Part shown: in pieces, positions 36,336 through 48,981 of the stretch
Position numbering within the stretch: the first letter of the stretch is position 1
Layout: every line of letters begins with the position of its first letter
Origin: Theobroma cacao
Taxonomy: Eukaryota > Streptophyta > Magnoliopsida > Malvales > Malvaceae
Assembly (NCBI RefSeq): GCF_000208745.1
Contig: NC_030857.1
Coordinates: 623,056 to 687,055, forward strand
DNA: 64,000 nt
Direction of reading: 5' to 3'
Made by a program: the position numbers and the translations under genes
The notes under the pieces: model-generated
The model's input: only the letters and a program-made list of their open reading frames with translations
Databases searched by the model: none
Told to the model about the DNA's origin: nothing

Positions 36336-37672
36336 TCAAAGGGGATTGAGCACATGCCCGATGAACAGCAGAACTCCACTTACATCCTCTGTGATCATGA
36401 AAAGGAATGGATGGTCAGCCACGAAATCTATCGTATCCTAAACTAAACGTAGCACTTCCAAATGCCACGACAATAGCAGCAGTACAAGCTGCAGCTTCTG
36501 TCCCTTCTTCATTAACCTCGATGAAAGATTTATGGAATATGTCTGAAACATACGGGTTCTGACCCTCAGGCAGATCCGCCATCTATGTCAAATCTGCTTA
36601 TTGAGAAGAGAAAGGTGATACAAGTCCTGATCCCTTGACAACTTCGCAAGCTTTAAACCCAGATGAGATTTTGAACCTGGGCATCCGGAATTCACCTACT
36701 GCAACTTGTTCGTATGGAATGTGGCGTTGCAAGAAACAGGATTCAGAACTCACTTTCTCTACCAAAGCTTTCAACCCATCTCTTGCATCTGGAAGATGTA
36801 CATGGTGAAACGGCGGATATCTCCACCTTGCTTATAAGGAAGTCCGAGCACTTTGAAACCATCATAGGCGCGAATGTACTGCTTCTTCTTGCTGGTCATA
36901 AAGGGCACTTGAACAGAGCTTCCATTTGTAAGATAGAAGTCATGGTCTTTTGTTTTCAATGAATCGAATTTTTCATTCCAAACTCCTTTGAAGTAAAGTG
37001 CATTAGCAAATATGAGCCTGGTCAAACGGTTCACAGACCCTGGAGGAAGAACTTGTTTAATAAGACCATTCGTCTCCTTTTCCGCCCATAAGTTCACTTC
37101 ACTCCTCATGAGATCAGCCTTCAAAGAAACTAAAAACATGACAAACAAAAAAAGTTAATTGGCATAAGAATTTCCCAGATAGAAAAAAAAAAGGGAAAAT
37201 CGAATAGAAAATATACTAAACAAGATAAGATCATAGTTTAAAAACAAACAAAAATTACAGAGGAGAGCAAATATAATACCTCGGTTTGGAAATCAACTTG
37301 ATTGGAAGCAGCCTTGTAGACATTCTTCATTATCTGTCTAAAGGAGTGCTTGAGAGGGAGAGACTTGTCGACCCAAACACCATTAGAGAAAGACAAGCGG
37401 GGCCCACCCACCGGGCTGCCGTCTGCAAAGACCGCGGAAATGATCTCGGAGTAGAAGGAGCTGAGGTGGTCGTTGGACGTCGACTTGAGGAAGCAGAGGA
37501 GCTGGCCAAGGTTGGCACCATTTGAGCCAACGGCGATGGCGCTCAGCACCACTTGTGCAGACAGCGGCGGGAACACCAGGTTCGAGTCCACCTCGGCTTG
37601 GGTTGTGAGAACGTGCTTCGTGAGGCTCAGAGCGACGTCGGTCTGGCTCCTGATCATTTCACGAACATCCAT
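36336..37672 (-). pseudogene. Serpin pseudogene with diverged reactive-centre loop (copy C)
   Basis: Exon 1 (37672-37280, 131 codons, starting MDVREMIRSQTDV) is open and well conserved. Exon 2 begins at 37118 and is open through [15 protein letters not shown] to about 36790, where a 4-bp deletion relative to copy B (the segment after the Met of RRFTMY) breaks the frame. A further frame change lies near 36600, and a single-base shift lies just after the reactive loop near 36430, so the DHPFLF block is out of frame. The loop starts like an inhibitory hinge ([12 protein letters not shown]) but then differs entirely from copy B. The terminal GHVLNPL segment is still visible. It could be transcribed, but a full serpin cannot be made. 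Confidence 0.85.
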
Positions 37673-39375
37673 AGTTAAGTCTGAACAAAAAAAGTAGCTT
37701 GAGTGAAGAGCGAACGAGGGTTGTGTTTGTAGAGGAAATTCAAATGACCATTGTTGCATTTGCCGCGTAGCGCAGGAGACTCAAGCTTTGAGTGTCCACG
37801 GTAGCATTATATTGAAGCTTACAATCGCCAGTCTGTTTGTGGATTCGAGGCCCATATCTCATCTCACAATTGGGCTCAAATCTATCTGAAGCTTTCTCAT
37901 GCCATTGTATGGCAAGAGTCCAATGGAGGGTTGAACAAACATATGGGTAAATGATTCTAATGCCAACAACGTACTGACAGACAAGTTAAGAGAGAATGAC
38001 AGGCTTAACTTAACTCTAAATAAGACAATGGAGTGGTGTTCAGCTCTCCTCTGCATGCTAGATTGCCCTTCATTAAAGGCAATCATTGAACTCATAGCAC
38101 ATTGAGAGTTAATGTCATCTTGTCATTGCCTACTGTCAATTGACAAGGACAAAATGCTAACATCTTCATAGTTAATTTGCTCTGTTGAATGAAAACTGCT
38201 TGCAGAGATATGGTATAAAATTAGTTCGCCGGCAGTATGGAATTGTTTTCTTTCTTTTCCCCCATAACAGATGGTGGGTGGCTGGACCACTTTCAGAAGT
38301 TGAATATTATAGTACCAAATTTTTTTGTCAAGGTTACAGACTCCAAAATGAAACATGGTGTAATTGTCAACCCAAAACATGTTTTTTTAAGAGTATTATG
38401 GAAGTGCAAATGGCTTTAAACAATGGATGTCGGTCGCTGTATTATCATCACAGTCATCATGTTGAACATTATCTTAATAATTCAGAACAAAATCATTACA
38501 ATTTCGAACATACATATAATTTCATGCCCTCTGATAAGATTATTAGGTTGATTGTTCCAGACCAATTTGTGGGAAACATCTGTCCTGGTCAAATACTATA
38601 TTCCTGTGCCACGAATTCTGCTTGAATTAGGGACATCTTTCGAATTAAAACATCCGACATGTTGCAAATTCTTTGAATTTCCCTTAGTATTAAACCGCCT
38701 AGCAATTTATTAAAGCCAACATGCATGCATATATCCAATGTAAAGGTGTCTGAATTTTTTAAGAGACCCCAATGTTGCAGACAGCTCCAAATGTTTTGTA
38801 CCTACCTGATTCGTTCCTGCGCTGACTATGAAACATAAAGATGCCTCAATCTCCTCCAATGGAAATTATTTTCAGAACAGTAGTTAATGTCCGCATCGAT
38901 GTCCAATGCCAATTGTTTATAGTGACTGCTAATTGTGTATTAATTACTGCCCAACGCCAAGGATCTGCAGAATTCTCTGGCATCATGACAACAGGTTAAG
39001 GTTTGCTTTTATGCCTGAAATTGAGGGCAATAGCACTGTTTGAGACGTGGATTACTCATTCATGAACAGGACTGATCTACATTATTGAAACTTCTCAAGA
39101 ACTTATTGGAGGATTTAGAGTTAAAGAAAGACAATCCTAGCTAACTCCATGAGTAAAACAAAGAAACCCAATTTGTAAGAAAGCATCTGAAAATTTTAGA
39201 TTCCACTCGTTAGAATATCATGGAGTCAAAAAATATTAAAAAAAGTCAATTGAGAGAGAAAGGTCTGATAAGAAACTAATAATCAGTCTAGGAGAACATT
39301 TCCAAAACATCTAAATGCCATGCGATTCCTTCTTTGTCTTTAATCCTTGTCGGCCTTTAACAGCAAATGATCTTC

Positions 39376-39429
<54 letters not shown>

Positions 39430-39535
39430 TCAAACGAGTTGAAATTGTATCCTACAAGCCCATCTCTCATTAAGAAGTAGAGTTCTGTTCCCTCTCTTTG
39501 GAGCCAGAGAAGATAGGAAGCTAGCTCTCAGCACA
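37673..39535. other. Intergenic region between serpins and NPF transporters
   Basis: 37673-37880 is the 5' flank of serpin copy C. An open frame of 146 codons at 38185-38625 (plus) lacks an ATG at its start and matches nothing I know. A compound microsatellite at 39376-39429 lies just upstream of the first NPF gene. Confidence 0.55.
39376..39429. repeat. Compound microsatellite (CT)n(TA)n(CA)n
   Basis: Contiguous CT, TA and CA runs ending about 105 bp before the NPF start codon, within the core promoter or leader. The TA run may double as the TATA region. Confidence 0.95.
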
Positions 39536-42057
39536 ATGGTAAGTGGCGGCAACTTACTGAGGATAATGCAGATATTTGCCGCCACCCTTCTTTTATTGGT
39601 CATCCCTTAATTGTTTCATTTGCTTCAGTAGGCTAAATAGTCTCTTCTGTTATCACCTGACAGGGCATCTTTTGTGATTTCAAAGCCCAAGCCACGCAAG
39701 AAACAAGACTAGGAGGACAGAGGGCTACAATTTTTGTCTATGGTAACCATTCCTTCTTCCTTTCCCCTCTTCAGAAATTTGCTTGTATTGTAATGCCTTT
39801 CACTCTTTCCTTAGCTGTTTTTAATTGTGATTTCCTGCAGCCATGGAAGGACTGGAGAATATGGCATTTATCGCCAATGCCATAAGCCTGGTAACTTACT
39901 TTTACGGCTACATGAACTTCAGCTTAACAAAATCTGCAACCACCCTTACAAATTTCATGGGGATTTCATTTTTACTAGCACTCTTTGGAGGGTTCATCTC
40001 TGACACCTACTTGTCAAGATTCAAGACTTGTGTCTTGTTTGGGTGCATAGAATTGCTGGTAAGTTATTTATCATCCTCATATTTTGTTGACAAAGCTAGT
40101 ACAGAAAACTAACTTGTCCACCAATCAAACTGATTGTGTGCCATAGCACTTTCCATTTGCTACCGTAATCAGTGTCTATGCATCAACTCCATGATTTTGG
40201 CTAAGGGAAACCATAAAAAATGCAGCAGCCTAACACTTTTACAAAGAAAAGAAATGGTATAACCCGTTGACTAATTTAATTAAGCACAAAAAATCACCAG
40301 TTCTTCAATGTAAATGAAAACAAATCCTGAATAACATGTGTACTCTTTCATGATGATCAAATTAAGAATTTAATCCTCTATTATGGAAACGGCTCTGGTA
40401 ATATAAGATTTGGTTGATTCATAAATTTGCAGGGATATGCCCTCTTAGCAGTACAAGCACACTTCCACCAACTAAGACCAACCCCTTGCCAAGGTCTTGC
40501 CGCAAGCCAAACAAATCAATGCCAGGCTGCAGACAGCGGCCAGGCCGCAATACTTTTTACTGGTCTATACCTCGTTGCTTTAGGCACCAGCGGGGTTAAA
40601 GCAGCTTTACCATCATTGGGAGCTGACCAATTTGATGAAAAGGATCCTAAAGAATCAGCTCAATTGTCTAGTTATTTCAACTGGTTCTTGCTTAGTCTCA
40701 CCGTTGGAGCTATAGTTGGGGTGACTTTCGTCGTATGGATAAGCTCAAACCAGGGCTGGGATTGGGCGTTTGGCGTATGCACCGTGGCGGTCTTGTTTGC
40801 CCTTGTGTGTGTAAGCATGGGCAAGTCATTGTATCGTAACAATGTTCCCAAAGGGAGTCCTCTCCTTCGTATTATACAGGTAATTAGCATTACAAAAAGA
40901 AAACATGCTTACTAATAGGTCAAAGATTCCATATTGATTTTCTTCACTTTAGGTGTTAGTGGTTGCTATCAGAAACCGAAAGCTTCCACTACCAGAAATG
41001 GCAGATGAATTGCACGAGATTCATGACAAGGAAGCGGGGGTGCAAAATGAAACTCTCCCGAGAACTGATCAATTCAGGTACACCCAGTTTTTGATAATTC
41101 ACAGTTCTGAAATGTAGCAGTATATATTTGCTATAACAAGTTGTAAAGTTTTGCTCTTGCATTTACCATGAAATCTGCAGGTTTTTAGACCGAGCAGCAA
41201 TTGGCCCGACCCCTGGCGATGCCTCAACATCAATAAGCGCAGGACCCTGGAGGCTGTGTACAATAACACAAGTTGAAGAAACAAAGATCCTAATACGGAT
41301 GCTCCCGATTATACTCAGCACGGTTTTCATGAATACTTGTTTAGCTCAACTCCAGACTTTCACTATCCAACAAAGCACAACCATGGACACTCGTATCCTT
41401 GGTTTTAAGATGCCAGGTCCCTCCATCCCGGTTATTCCCCTGGCGTTCATGTTCGTTTTTATCCCAATATATGATCGCATTTTCGTCCCGATTGCTCGAA
41501 AAGTAACAGGAATCCCTACTGGAATTCGATATCTTCAACGAATTGGGGTTGGACTGGTGCTCTCAGCCATTTCCATGGCAGTTGCTGGAATTGTTGAAAC
41601 ACGACGCAAATCCGTGGCCATTCAGCACAACATGGTGGATTCTCTTCAGCCTCTGCCGATGAGTGTGTTTTGGCTTGGATACCAATATGCTATATTTGGG
41701 TTGGCGGATATGTTCACGTTAGTTGGGCTGCTAGAGTTCTTCTATGCAGAGAGTTCAGCAAGGATGAAGTCATTGAGCACAGCCATCTCTTGGTGTTCAC
41801 TAGCTTTCGGATACTTCTTGAGCTCGGTGGTGGTGGAGGTGGTGAACAAGGTCAGTGGTGGATGGCTGGCTAATAACAACTTGAACAGAGACAAGCTCAA
41901 CTATTTTTACTGGTTATTGGCAGCCGTGAGTGTGGTGAACTTTGGTATCTACTTGGTTTGTGCCTCTTGGTATAGGTACAAGAAGGTGGAAGTCGTGAAT
42001 CAAGAAGAAAATAGCAAATCCTCTAAGGGAAAGCAGCTTGAGATGGTGACAATTTAG
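39536..42057 (+). CDS. NRT1/PTR family (NPF) transporter, first tandem copy
   Basis: Twelve-helix MFS transporter of the NPF family, whose members carry nitrate, peptides, abscisic acid, gibberellin or other compounds. Exons 39536-39538, 39664-39742, 39841-40058, 40433-40879, 40953-41077 and 41181-42057; total 1,749 nt, 582 residues. The first coding exon is the ATG alone, followed by GTAAGT; joining to exon 2 gives MGIFCDFKAQ. This is supported by the same arrangement in the neighbouring paralogue. The first helix reads EGLENMAFIANA, so the family ExxE[K/R] position has Asn. NPF4 proteins have similar ExxEN motifs. Family blocks include LGADQFD, SYFNWF, YLQRIGVGLVLS and DKLNYFYWLL. Subfamily and substrate cannot be fixed from sequence; NPF4 relatives include hormone importers. 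Followed 2.5 kb downstream by a close paralogue. Confidence 0.88.
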
Positions 42058-43252
42058 AATCACTAGGTGTCTAGGTCATACCACCTTATTACATAAATAA
42101 AGTTAACATTAATTATGAAAATAAAACCCTAAAGATTGAATCAAATGGGAGAAAAATTAAAGTGAGTACTCCTACTAATTTGCTAACATCACCACAATTA
42201 CTAGCCATGGATTAGGACCCAAATTGCAGACAAATTTTGAGATTACAACAAGAGGTACAATTATCAACGTCTCAAACTTATATAACAATTAAGTGTTTAG
42301 TATCACGTGTATTGTGCTTATAAAGCGATAAAATGTTGATACATTGAAAATATGATCCGTCAAATCCTATATTATTATTTGTAACTCAATATAGCTACTT
42401 AGCTTAAAAAACACTTCAAAATTATATAACAAAGTTTAGTATACCCTTCACAGACACAAGAACATGTGATCGTGCATTGCAATAATGCCATAAAGGGGGC
42501 CACCATTTAAACTAAACCATGGTTTCATACTTTGTGTCTATCTCTAGGGCTTATATAACATTTACCTGCATGAAGATGCCTACTTCCCCATTCAAGGGGC
42601 TGACATTCTATCTATTTAGTAACGATGTTGTCGCCTATAATCAATTGTCTTTCCTACAAAATGAAGATCTTAGTTCTACTGGCTGAAAAGGTATAAAAGA
42701 GAAACTACTATCTATGAACAGGAATAATTGAATAAACCCATAACATAGGAAAATATGCTAGGAATTCTGATCTCTTATAATCATATATTAAAAAAGAGAT
42801 TGCTTATCCTTTTTACAAATGTAAGTGACTATTTTTTATTGGCATTGCAAGGTAGCATGAAGAGTGTCTTTACATGACACACCAGACTTTGTTAATCTAT
42901 CTGTTAAGTGATTTGACTCTCTCAAAATGTATAAAAATCATTTTAAAAGTATTTTATTCTCTAATTTTGTTTCAAATTAAGTGGTTACATATTACAAGTT
43001 TGCACGTAGTATCTATGAACTCCATGAAAATATCATGTTCCTACTAAGAATGGTAACCCTAAGGTTTGGGGTCCTCAACATAAACATTTTCTTGTTATAA
43101 AAATTCAAAAGAAGCACCTCTAAGAGACTAAAATCTCTTTAAATTAATCATCGAAAATGCTTGTATCTTCATATATACTTTAAAATATATATATTAAGTG
43201 TGAAAAGGAAATGGTTGAATGGACATGGGGCGAGAAAGCACATGTCGAGAAG

Positions 43253-43273
43253 ATAATAATAATAATAATAATA
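43253..43273. repeat. AAT trinucleotide microsatellite
   Basis: Seven consecutive ATA/AAT units in intergenic DNA. Confidence 0.9.
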
Positions 43274-44401
43274 GTAATCTTATTATTCATTGATTCCTTG
43301 TTCTCTATCGATGTGTAATTAAGGGTACCACTTATATATAATTTTATACAAAGTAATACTTCAAAACCCTCATGAATTCACACCAAGAACAACTCAACGC
43401 CAGGAAATGGGCATTAAATTAAAGGGCAAAAAAGATGATTGGAGGGTTGTAAGTTAACAAATGAATGGGAAAGAAGTAAGTACAAAGAGAGAACCCTAAG
43501 AAAGAGTTTTATAAGAAGACAGAAGGCATTGGATCCAGATCCTCGGCCATTAGAATATCCACTGTATCATCGAGTCAACAAATAAAGTGAAGGATACTCA
43601 TGAGGGATAAGCTGTTCATATTCGGGAGAAAGGGTCTCGTGAGGGGAAACAAAGACTATCCAGAAAATTAATTTCTCGTACAACTAGATGCCACTTGTTT
43701 CCTTGTTGTTTCTCTTGTTAAGATTTACTTAGACTAATGTGAAATTAAGGCTTTTCATTTTTATTTTATTTATTTTGTAATATGATTGGAACTATTTTCG
43801 GATTTTGCTACCACTAATTTTCTCTCCGAACCATTATAAAAGTATACTTTCTCATATTGACAAGATACATTCAAGATTTTACTTATCAATTAAATTAATC
43901 CGTATTTATAATTTAATTTTAATGTATAATTGAATAACACTTCATCCAAAATACATTGACTTGAGTTTTGACAAATATAGCCAAAATTCGAGGATAATTC
44001 GTAATATATATATAACTTTCACTACACTCAAATATTTATAATACTGAGAATTATTACATTAATACACATGTAATACACATCCTAATAGTTTTCAAGCTTA
44101 AATTTAGGGTATAGGGAATGCCAAAAAATAAGCATAATCACATGAAATTGCTGAGAAAAAAAATAATCACATGAAACTTCACTACATTAATTCCAATAAA
44201 ATATATGTACTTGCAAACCAAAAAATGTTATAATAATGTGTAAAGTAATTAGTAACAATTGATTACCAAGTGATTATTATCACCAGAAACAATATATTTG
44301 CTTGAACCAAGTTGAATTTTAAAATTTAGCAAAGTTTATTATGAATATACAGAGAGGGTTGTTGGGAAGGGAAGAAAAGGCAAAAAGCTGGATACTTGTG
44401 C

Positions 44402-44412
44402 CTATATATATT
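44402..44412 (+). promoter_or_regulatory. Probable TATA box of the second NPF gene
   Basis: TATATATATTC lies about 130 bp upstream of the start codon, in the range expected for a core promoter plus a short leader. Inferred from position and composition only. Confidence 0.45.
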
Positions 44413-44537
44413 CATAGGGTTTGATGTGGTTATGTCCCACCAGACACTGACCCAGAACCAACGTTCCCTTTCTGGTATTTCTTTTGCATCCTGGAATTAA
44501 GAAAGAAGAAGAAACCAAGCTAGCTCTCAGAACGAAA

Positions 44538-47500
44538 ATGGTAAAATCTTTCCTTATTTGAATTTCAAGATGGTCGTTGAAAATGCTCAAGAAATGTGGT
44601 GTGTGTGTGTGTGTGTCTTCTCCATGAACAAAATGTGGAGAAGCTGAGCCCACCTGCACCCTTGTTTCTCTTTCTCACTGGCTAATCTGTTTCGTGTGTC
44701 TCTATACAAACAGGAAATCCATAGAGAAGATAGACATCAACCAAGGCAAGAGAAAAGGGTAGGAGGATTGAAAGCTGTACTTTTTGTCTATGGTAACCAC
44801 GATATTGCCCTAACCTGTCTGCATTTGATTAGTTAAGAATGGTTTTCGTCTCTGATTGTGGGTGCTTCATTCATGCAGTGACGGAGGGGCTGGAGAATAT
44901 GGCGTTTATTGCTAACGCCGTGAGCCTTGTGACTTACTTTATGGGGTACATGAACTTCAGCTTGACAAAATCTGCAAACGCAGTTACAAACTTCATGGGA
45001 ACTTCATTCATCCTAGCACTCTTAGGAGGACTCATCGCTGATACCTACTTGACAAGATTCACAACCTGTGTCCTGTTTGGATTCCTGGAATTGCTGGTAC
45101 GTTGTCTTATCATCCCCACACTTTCACATATGGATCAACATCTGCCCTTCTCGACCCCTTGTTTCCTGCTTAAACATCATATATTATACACTTCTGCTCT
45201 CTTGTTCTACCCTCTCTCCAATTCCAGGGTCTTTGGCTTGGACATTGAAATGAGAATCTTGTAAATGGAGTTGGTTGATCAATTAATAATCAAAACATTT
45301 ACAACTTTAATCATTACTATTTGGAATTCCAAATTTATTGGTTAATATAATAACAAAGAAATCATTTCATTTTCTTCATCAAAAGTTTCAAACAAGAACT
45401 ACTTCCCACTCAATCAAGCATCAAAACTATTTACTAAAATTGTTTGGAATTTTAAGGTTAATTTAGGGTTCCAATTTGTTAGTTAATACTAGTAAAATTT
45501 TGGGTTCAATATCATATGGGGGGAATCTTTTTTCTCTAAAAGCTTTTCCATGTATTTGTATCAATTTCAAATTGCTTAAAAGTCAACAAATGCTTAATTA
45601 TATAAATAAAATTAAAGAAAAGCTTGAAACTAATCATTGCTTGAATTACATAATAATATGTAAACCTGGCACTAATATGTAATAATAATAAGTAAAATTC
45701 ATTGCTTGAATTTTATAATTAAAAGTAAAAGTTATTGCTTGAATTATATAAGAATAAAATTTATTGCTTGAATTATATAATAAAAAGTAAAAATAAAAGT
45801 TATTGCTTGAATTATATAAGAATGAAACTTATTGCTTGAATTATATAATAATAAGCAAAGGTTACGAAATTATATTCTGATGTTGATTTAAGGAAAAAAA
45901 AATACTATTAGTCTCTTTCAAACATGGCACTACTATTTTTTTTTTCTAAGTAATTTCTATCTATTAATTTCTAATTAATTCTAGTCTTGAGTTTGTTAAT
46001 GTTGTAAACCATTGCTCTATATGATATATATTCCTCTAGTCGGTGGGAAAAATATATATCATCGATTAAATTACCGAAACAACAATTTGACAAAAAGAGT
46101 AAAATTTCTTATACAACTAAGGTAGGTACGAAACTTATTTTAATAAAAAGTGTGTCATCATGGCATTGCATGATTCATCTAGTCCTCTTTATTCTTTATT
46201 CTTTAATTTTATGATCTTGATGTACTAAAGTAAACAATTAATATAAAATAGACTCTTTTTAGGAGATAAAATGTGGGTTATAATTATTTTACTTATCTAA
46301 ATTACTATATTTACAATTGGTGGGATTAATTATTTGAGTAAATGAGTGTGATTGGGGCTCACCCCCAATCTGTTAAGTTTTAGATTGGAGATTAGGGTAT
46401 TTGAATTTGAAATCTCTTTTTAGTTCGGAGATTAACATGTGCGGTGATTAATTGATGCTATGTCTAAACTATTATTTAATATTAAAAAATAATAGTATGA
46501 TTCTTTCAAGGAAGATATAGTATGAGAAAGAAGATGATTATGATTTCATAATACCCCAAAAGAAAAGAAAAGAAAAAAAAATTACAAAAAGACCAATCTT
46601 TAATGTTGTTCCATAGTTTAACCATCCATGTGCAGCTTGCCGGCTTCCACATGCTCCCACGCAATATAACAATGGCTTCTTTTTGGTAGTCACCTTCCTT
46701 TGGTCCCATACTGTCTATTCCATGGAAGATGGCTGTTACTGCCATTTTTAATATTAAAAAAGGAGCCCAATTTCATGGAACAAACAGACAATCAATGTCT
46801 TCGGTTATGTATATGTAACTGTTTGATGATCAATCAAATTTTAAGATGTAAAAGCCATGAGTTAGCAAACATGGGCTGGTTCTTACATATGCAGGGATAT
46901 GCCCTGCTGACAATACAAGCACACTTCGATCAACTGAGGCCAACTCCTTGCACGGATGTTTCGAAACAATGCGAGGCTGCAAAGAGTGGCCAAGCAGCAA
47001 TTCTTTACACTGGTCTATACCTAGTAGCGCTAGGGACCAGCGGGGTTAAGGCGGCTTTGCCATTGCTGGGAGCTGACCAGTTCGACAGAAACGACCCTAA
47101 AGAGGCAGCTCAACTTTCAAGCTTTTTCAACTGGTTCGTGTTTAGCTTGACTGGTGGATCTATAGCTGGTGTGACCTTTGTTGTGTGGATAAGTTCTAAC
47201 AAGGGTTGGGATTGGGCGTTCGGGGTGTGCGGTTTAGCAGTCTTGCTTGCAATTATGTCTGTATGCATTGGCAAGCCATTTTATAGGGATAATGCCCCTC
47301 GAGGAAGCCCCATAATTCGAATCCTACAGGTACATGTCATGTCTTTTTGCCATCATAAATAGCTTTGCATGTAACAATCAATGACATGAGTTCATGAATC
47401 ATGGCCTTCTTTTCCTGTTTCAAGGTATTTGTGGCTGCCATCCGCAACCAAGACCTTCCAAAACCAAAGAAGGAAGATGAACTACATGAGATTTATGACA

Positions 47501-48478
47501 AAGGAACAGTGGTGATGCCTACTGAAATTCTTCAGAGAACCAATGAATTCAGGTATACATTTAATTTTTCTCATGTTTCTTTTGTTTTAACTAGCTCTCA
47601 CGTAAATACATCACCAAATTCCCAGATTCTTGGATAGAGCAGCAGTGAGTAGGATCCCTTGGGATGAATCAGCAGTAACTCCAGGCCCTTGGAGGCTTAG
47701 CACAGTGACCCAAGTTGAAGAAACAAAGATTCTACTTCGCATGCTCCCGATTGTACTTAGCACTGTTTTCATAAATACTTCTTTGGCTCAACTCCAAACT
47801 TTCTCCATACAACAAAGCATGACCATGGATACTCATATCCTTGGTTTTAAGATCCCTGCTCCCTCCCTCCCTGTCATTCCCCTGGGGTTCAACTTCATTT
47901 TTATAGCAATTTATGACCGCATTTTCGTTCCAATTGCCCGAAGAATAACAGGAATTCCCACTGGAATCCGATATCTTCAGCGAATTGGAGTTGGACTGGT
48001 GCTCTCAACCATTTCCATGGCAATTGCTGGAGTCATGGAAACCCGGCGCAAATCTGTGGCTGTTCGACACAACATGGTAGACTCTACAGAACCACTACCA
48101 ATGAGTGTGTTTTGGCTTGGATTCCAGTATGCTGTATTCGGGTTGGCTGATATGTTCACATTGGTAGGGCTGCTAGAGTTCTTCCATGCAGAGAGCTCAG
48201 ATGGAATGAAGGGAACGAGCACAGCTATCTCATGGTTTTCACTAGCATTTGGGTACTATACAAGCTCAGTGGTGGTGGAGGTAGTGAACAAGGCCAGCGG
48301 GGGTTGGTTGGCTTCTAACAACCTGAACAGAGACAAGTTGAACTACTTCTACTGGTTATTGTCGGCGTTGAGTGCTGTTAACTTTGTTATTTACTTGGTG
48401 TGTGCCTCTTGGTACAAATATAAGAACGTGGAAATGAAGCGAGAAGAAAACCCTTCTGCTGGTAATACCATGGACTAG
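44538..48478 (+). CDS. NRT1/PTR family (NPF) transporter, second tandem copy
   Basis: Close paralogue of the NPF gene at 39536-42057, with the same six-exon plan: 44538-44540, 44714-44792, 44879-45096, 46895-47329, 47425-47552 and 47626-48478; total 1,716 nt, 571 residues. Again the first coding exon is only the ATG; exon 2 gives MEIHREDRHQ and has the same 79-nt length as its partner, and exon 3 is 218 nt in both. The N-terminal tails differ strongly while the membrane core is conserved (EGLENMAFIANAVSLVTYF, LGADQFDRNDP, YLQRIGVGLVLS). Intron 3 is about 1.8 kb, against 374 nt in the first copy, and contains a tandem repeat. The diverged tails and C-termini suggest separate regulation. Substrate unknown. 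Confidence 0.88.
44599..44616. repeat. GT dinucleotide microsatellite in NPF intron 1
   Basis: Nine GT units in the 173-nt intron that follows the ATG-only exon. Confidence 0.9.
45635..45862. repeat. AT-rich tandem repeat in NPF intron 3
   Basis: About six imperfect copies of a 27-40-bp unit with core ATTGCTTGAATTATATAA, separated by variable A-rich spacers (AAAAGTAAAA type). Confidence 0.85.
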
Positions 48479-48981
48479 GATTTATGATCAACGGTTTCCT
48501 CATGCAATTGCTCCTATATTGATGTTTACGTACCTGTATTGAGTAGTTAATTTACATGAATAAAGAAACAATATAAGAATCACCAATTCAAAATATGGCT
48601 TGAGTTAAACTTTTATAGATACAAGATAATTGGGGTAAGGGCGGTGAATAATCTCTAAACAAACAGTTTGAGGTCCATCTTTGCCTAAAATTAGAAGCTT
48701 GACCTGCTGCCTATAATACAAGTTAACAAGAAACAGAGATGCTAATATTGTTGTTATTGTACAGTAAAGGAGTAAAGGCAATGCAAATGAGTGGAAGTTC
48801 TTTCACCACTCCCTTCTTTTTTCTTTGTAATTACTATTTACAACACCAATCAAGGATGCTTTCCATGTAACTGACATGCATATCTTACACCCGTGACCGT
48901 GGAATGGACAAGATGACTGATGGCGCATTGCATTGATCTGTAAACTTCACCAGAAATAAAACCATCTTACGAGGTTTTTTA
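48479..48981. other. Convergent spacer between NPF and TIN1-like genes
   Basis: Contains the 3' flanks of both genes. AATAAA at 48560 is a plausible polyadenylation signal for the NPF gene. No gene seen. Confidence 0.6.

Larger units (their letters stand above)
42058..44537. other. Intergenic region between the two NPF genes
   Basis: AT-rich with no coding-like frame. An AAT microsatellite lies at 43253-43273. The last 150 bp hold the promoter of the second NPF gene, including a TATA-like run. Confidence 0.6.

Noticed and set aside
38185..38625. 146-codon plus-strand frame between serpins and NPF genes
   Set aside because: It begins at TTG rather than ATG. It is rich in Tyr, His and Asn and lacks any known motif or neighbouring exons, so it is kept only as a note.
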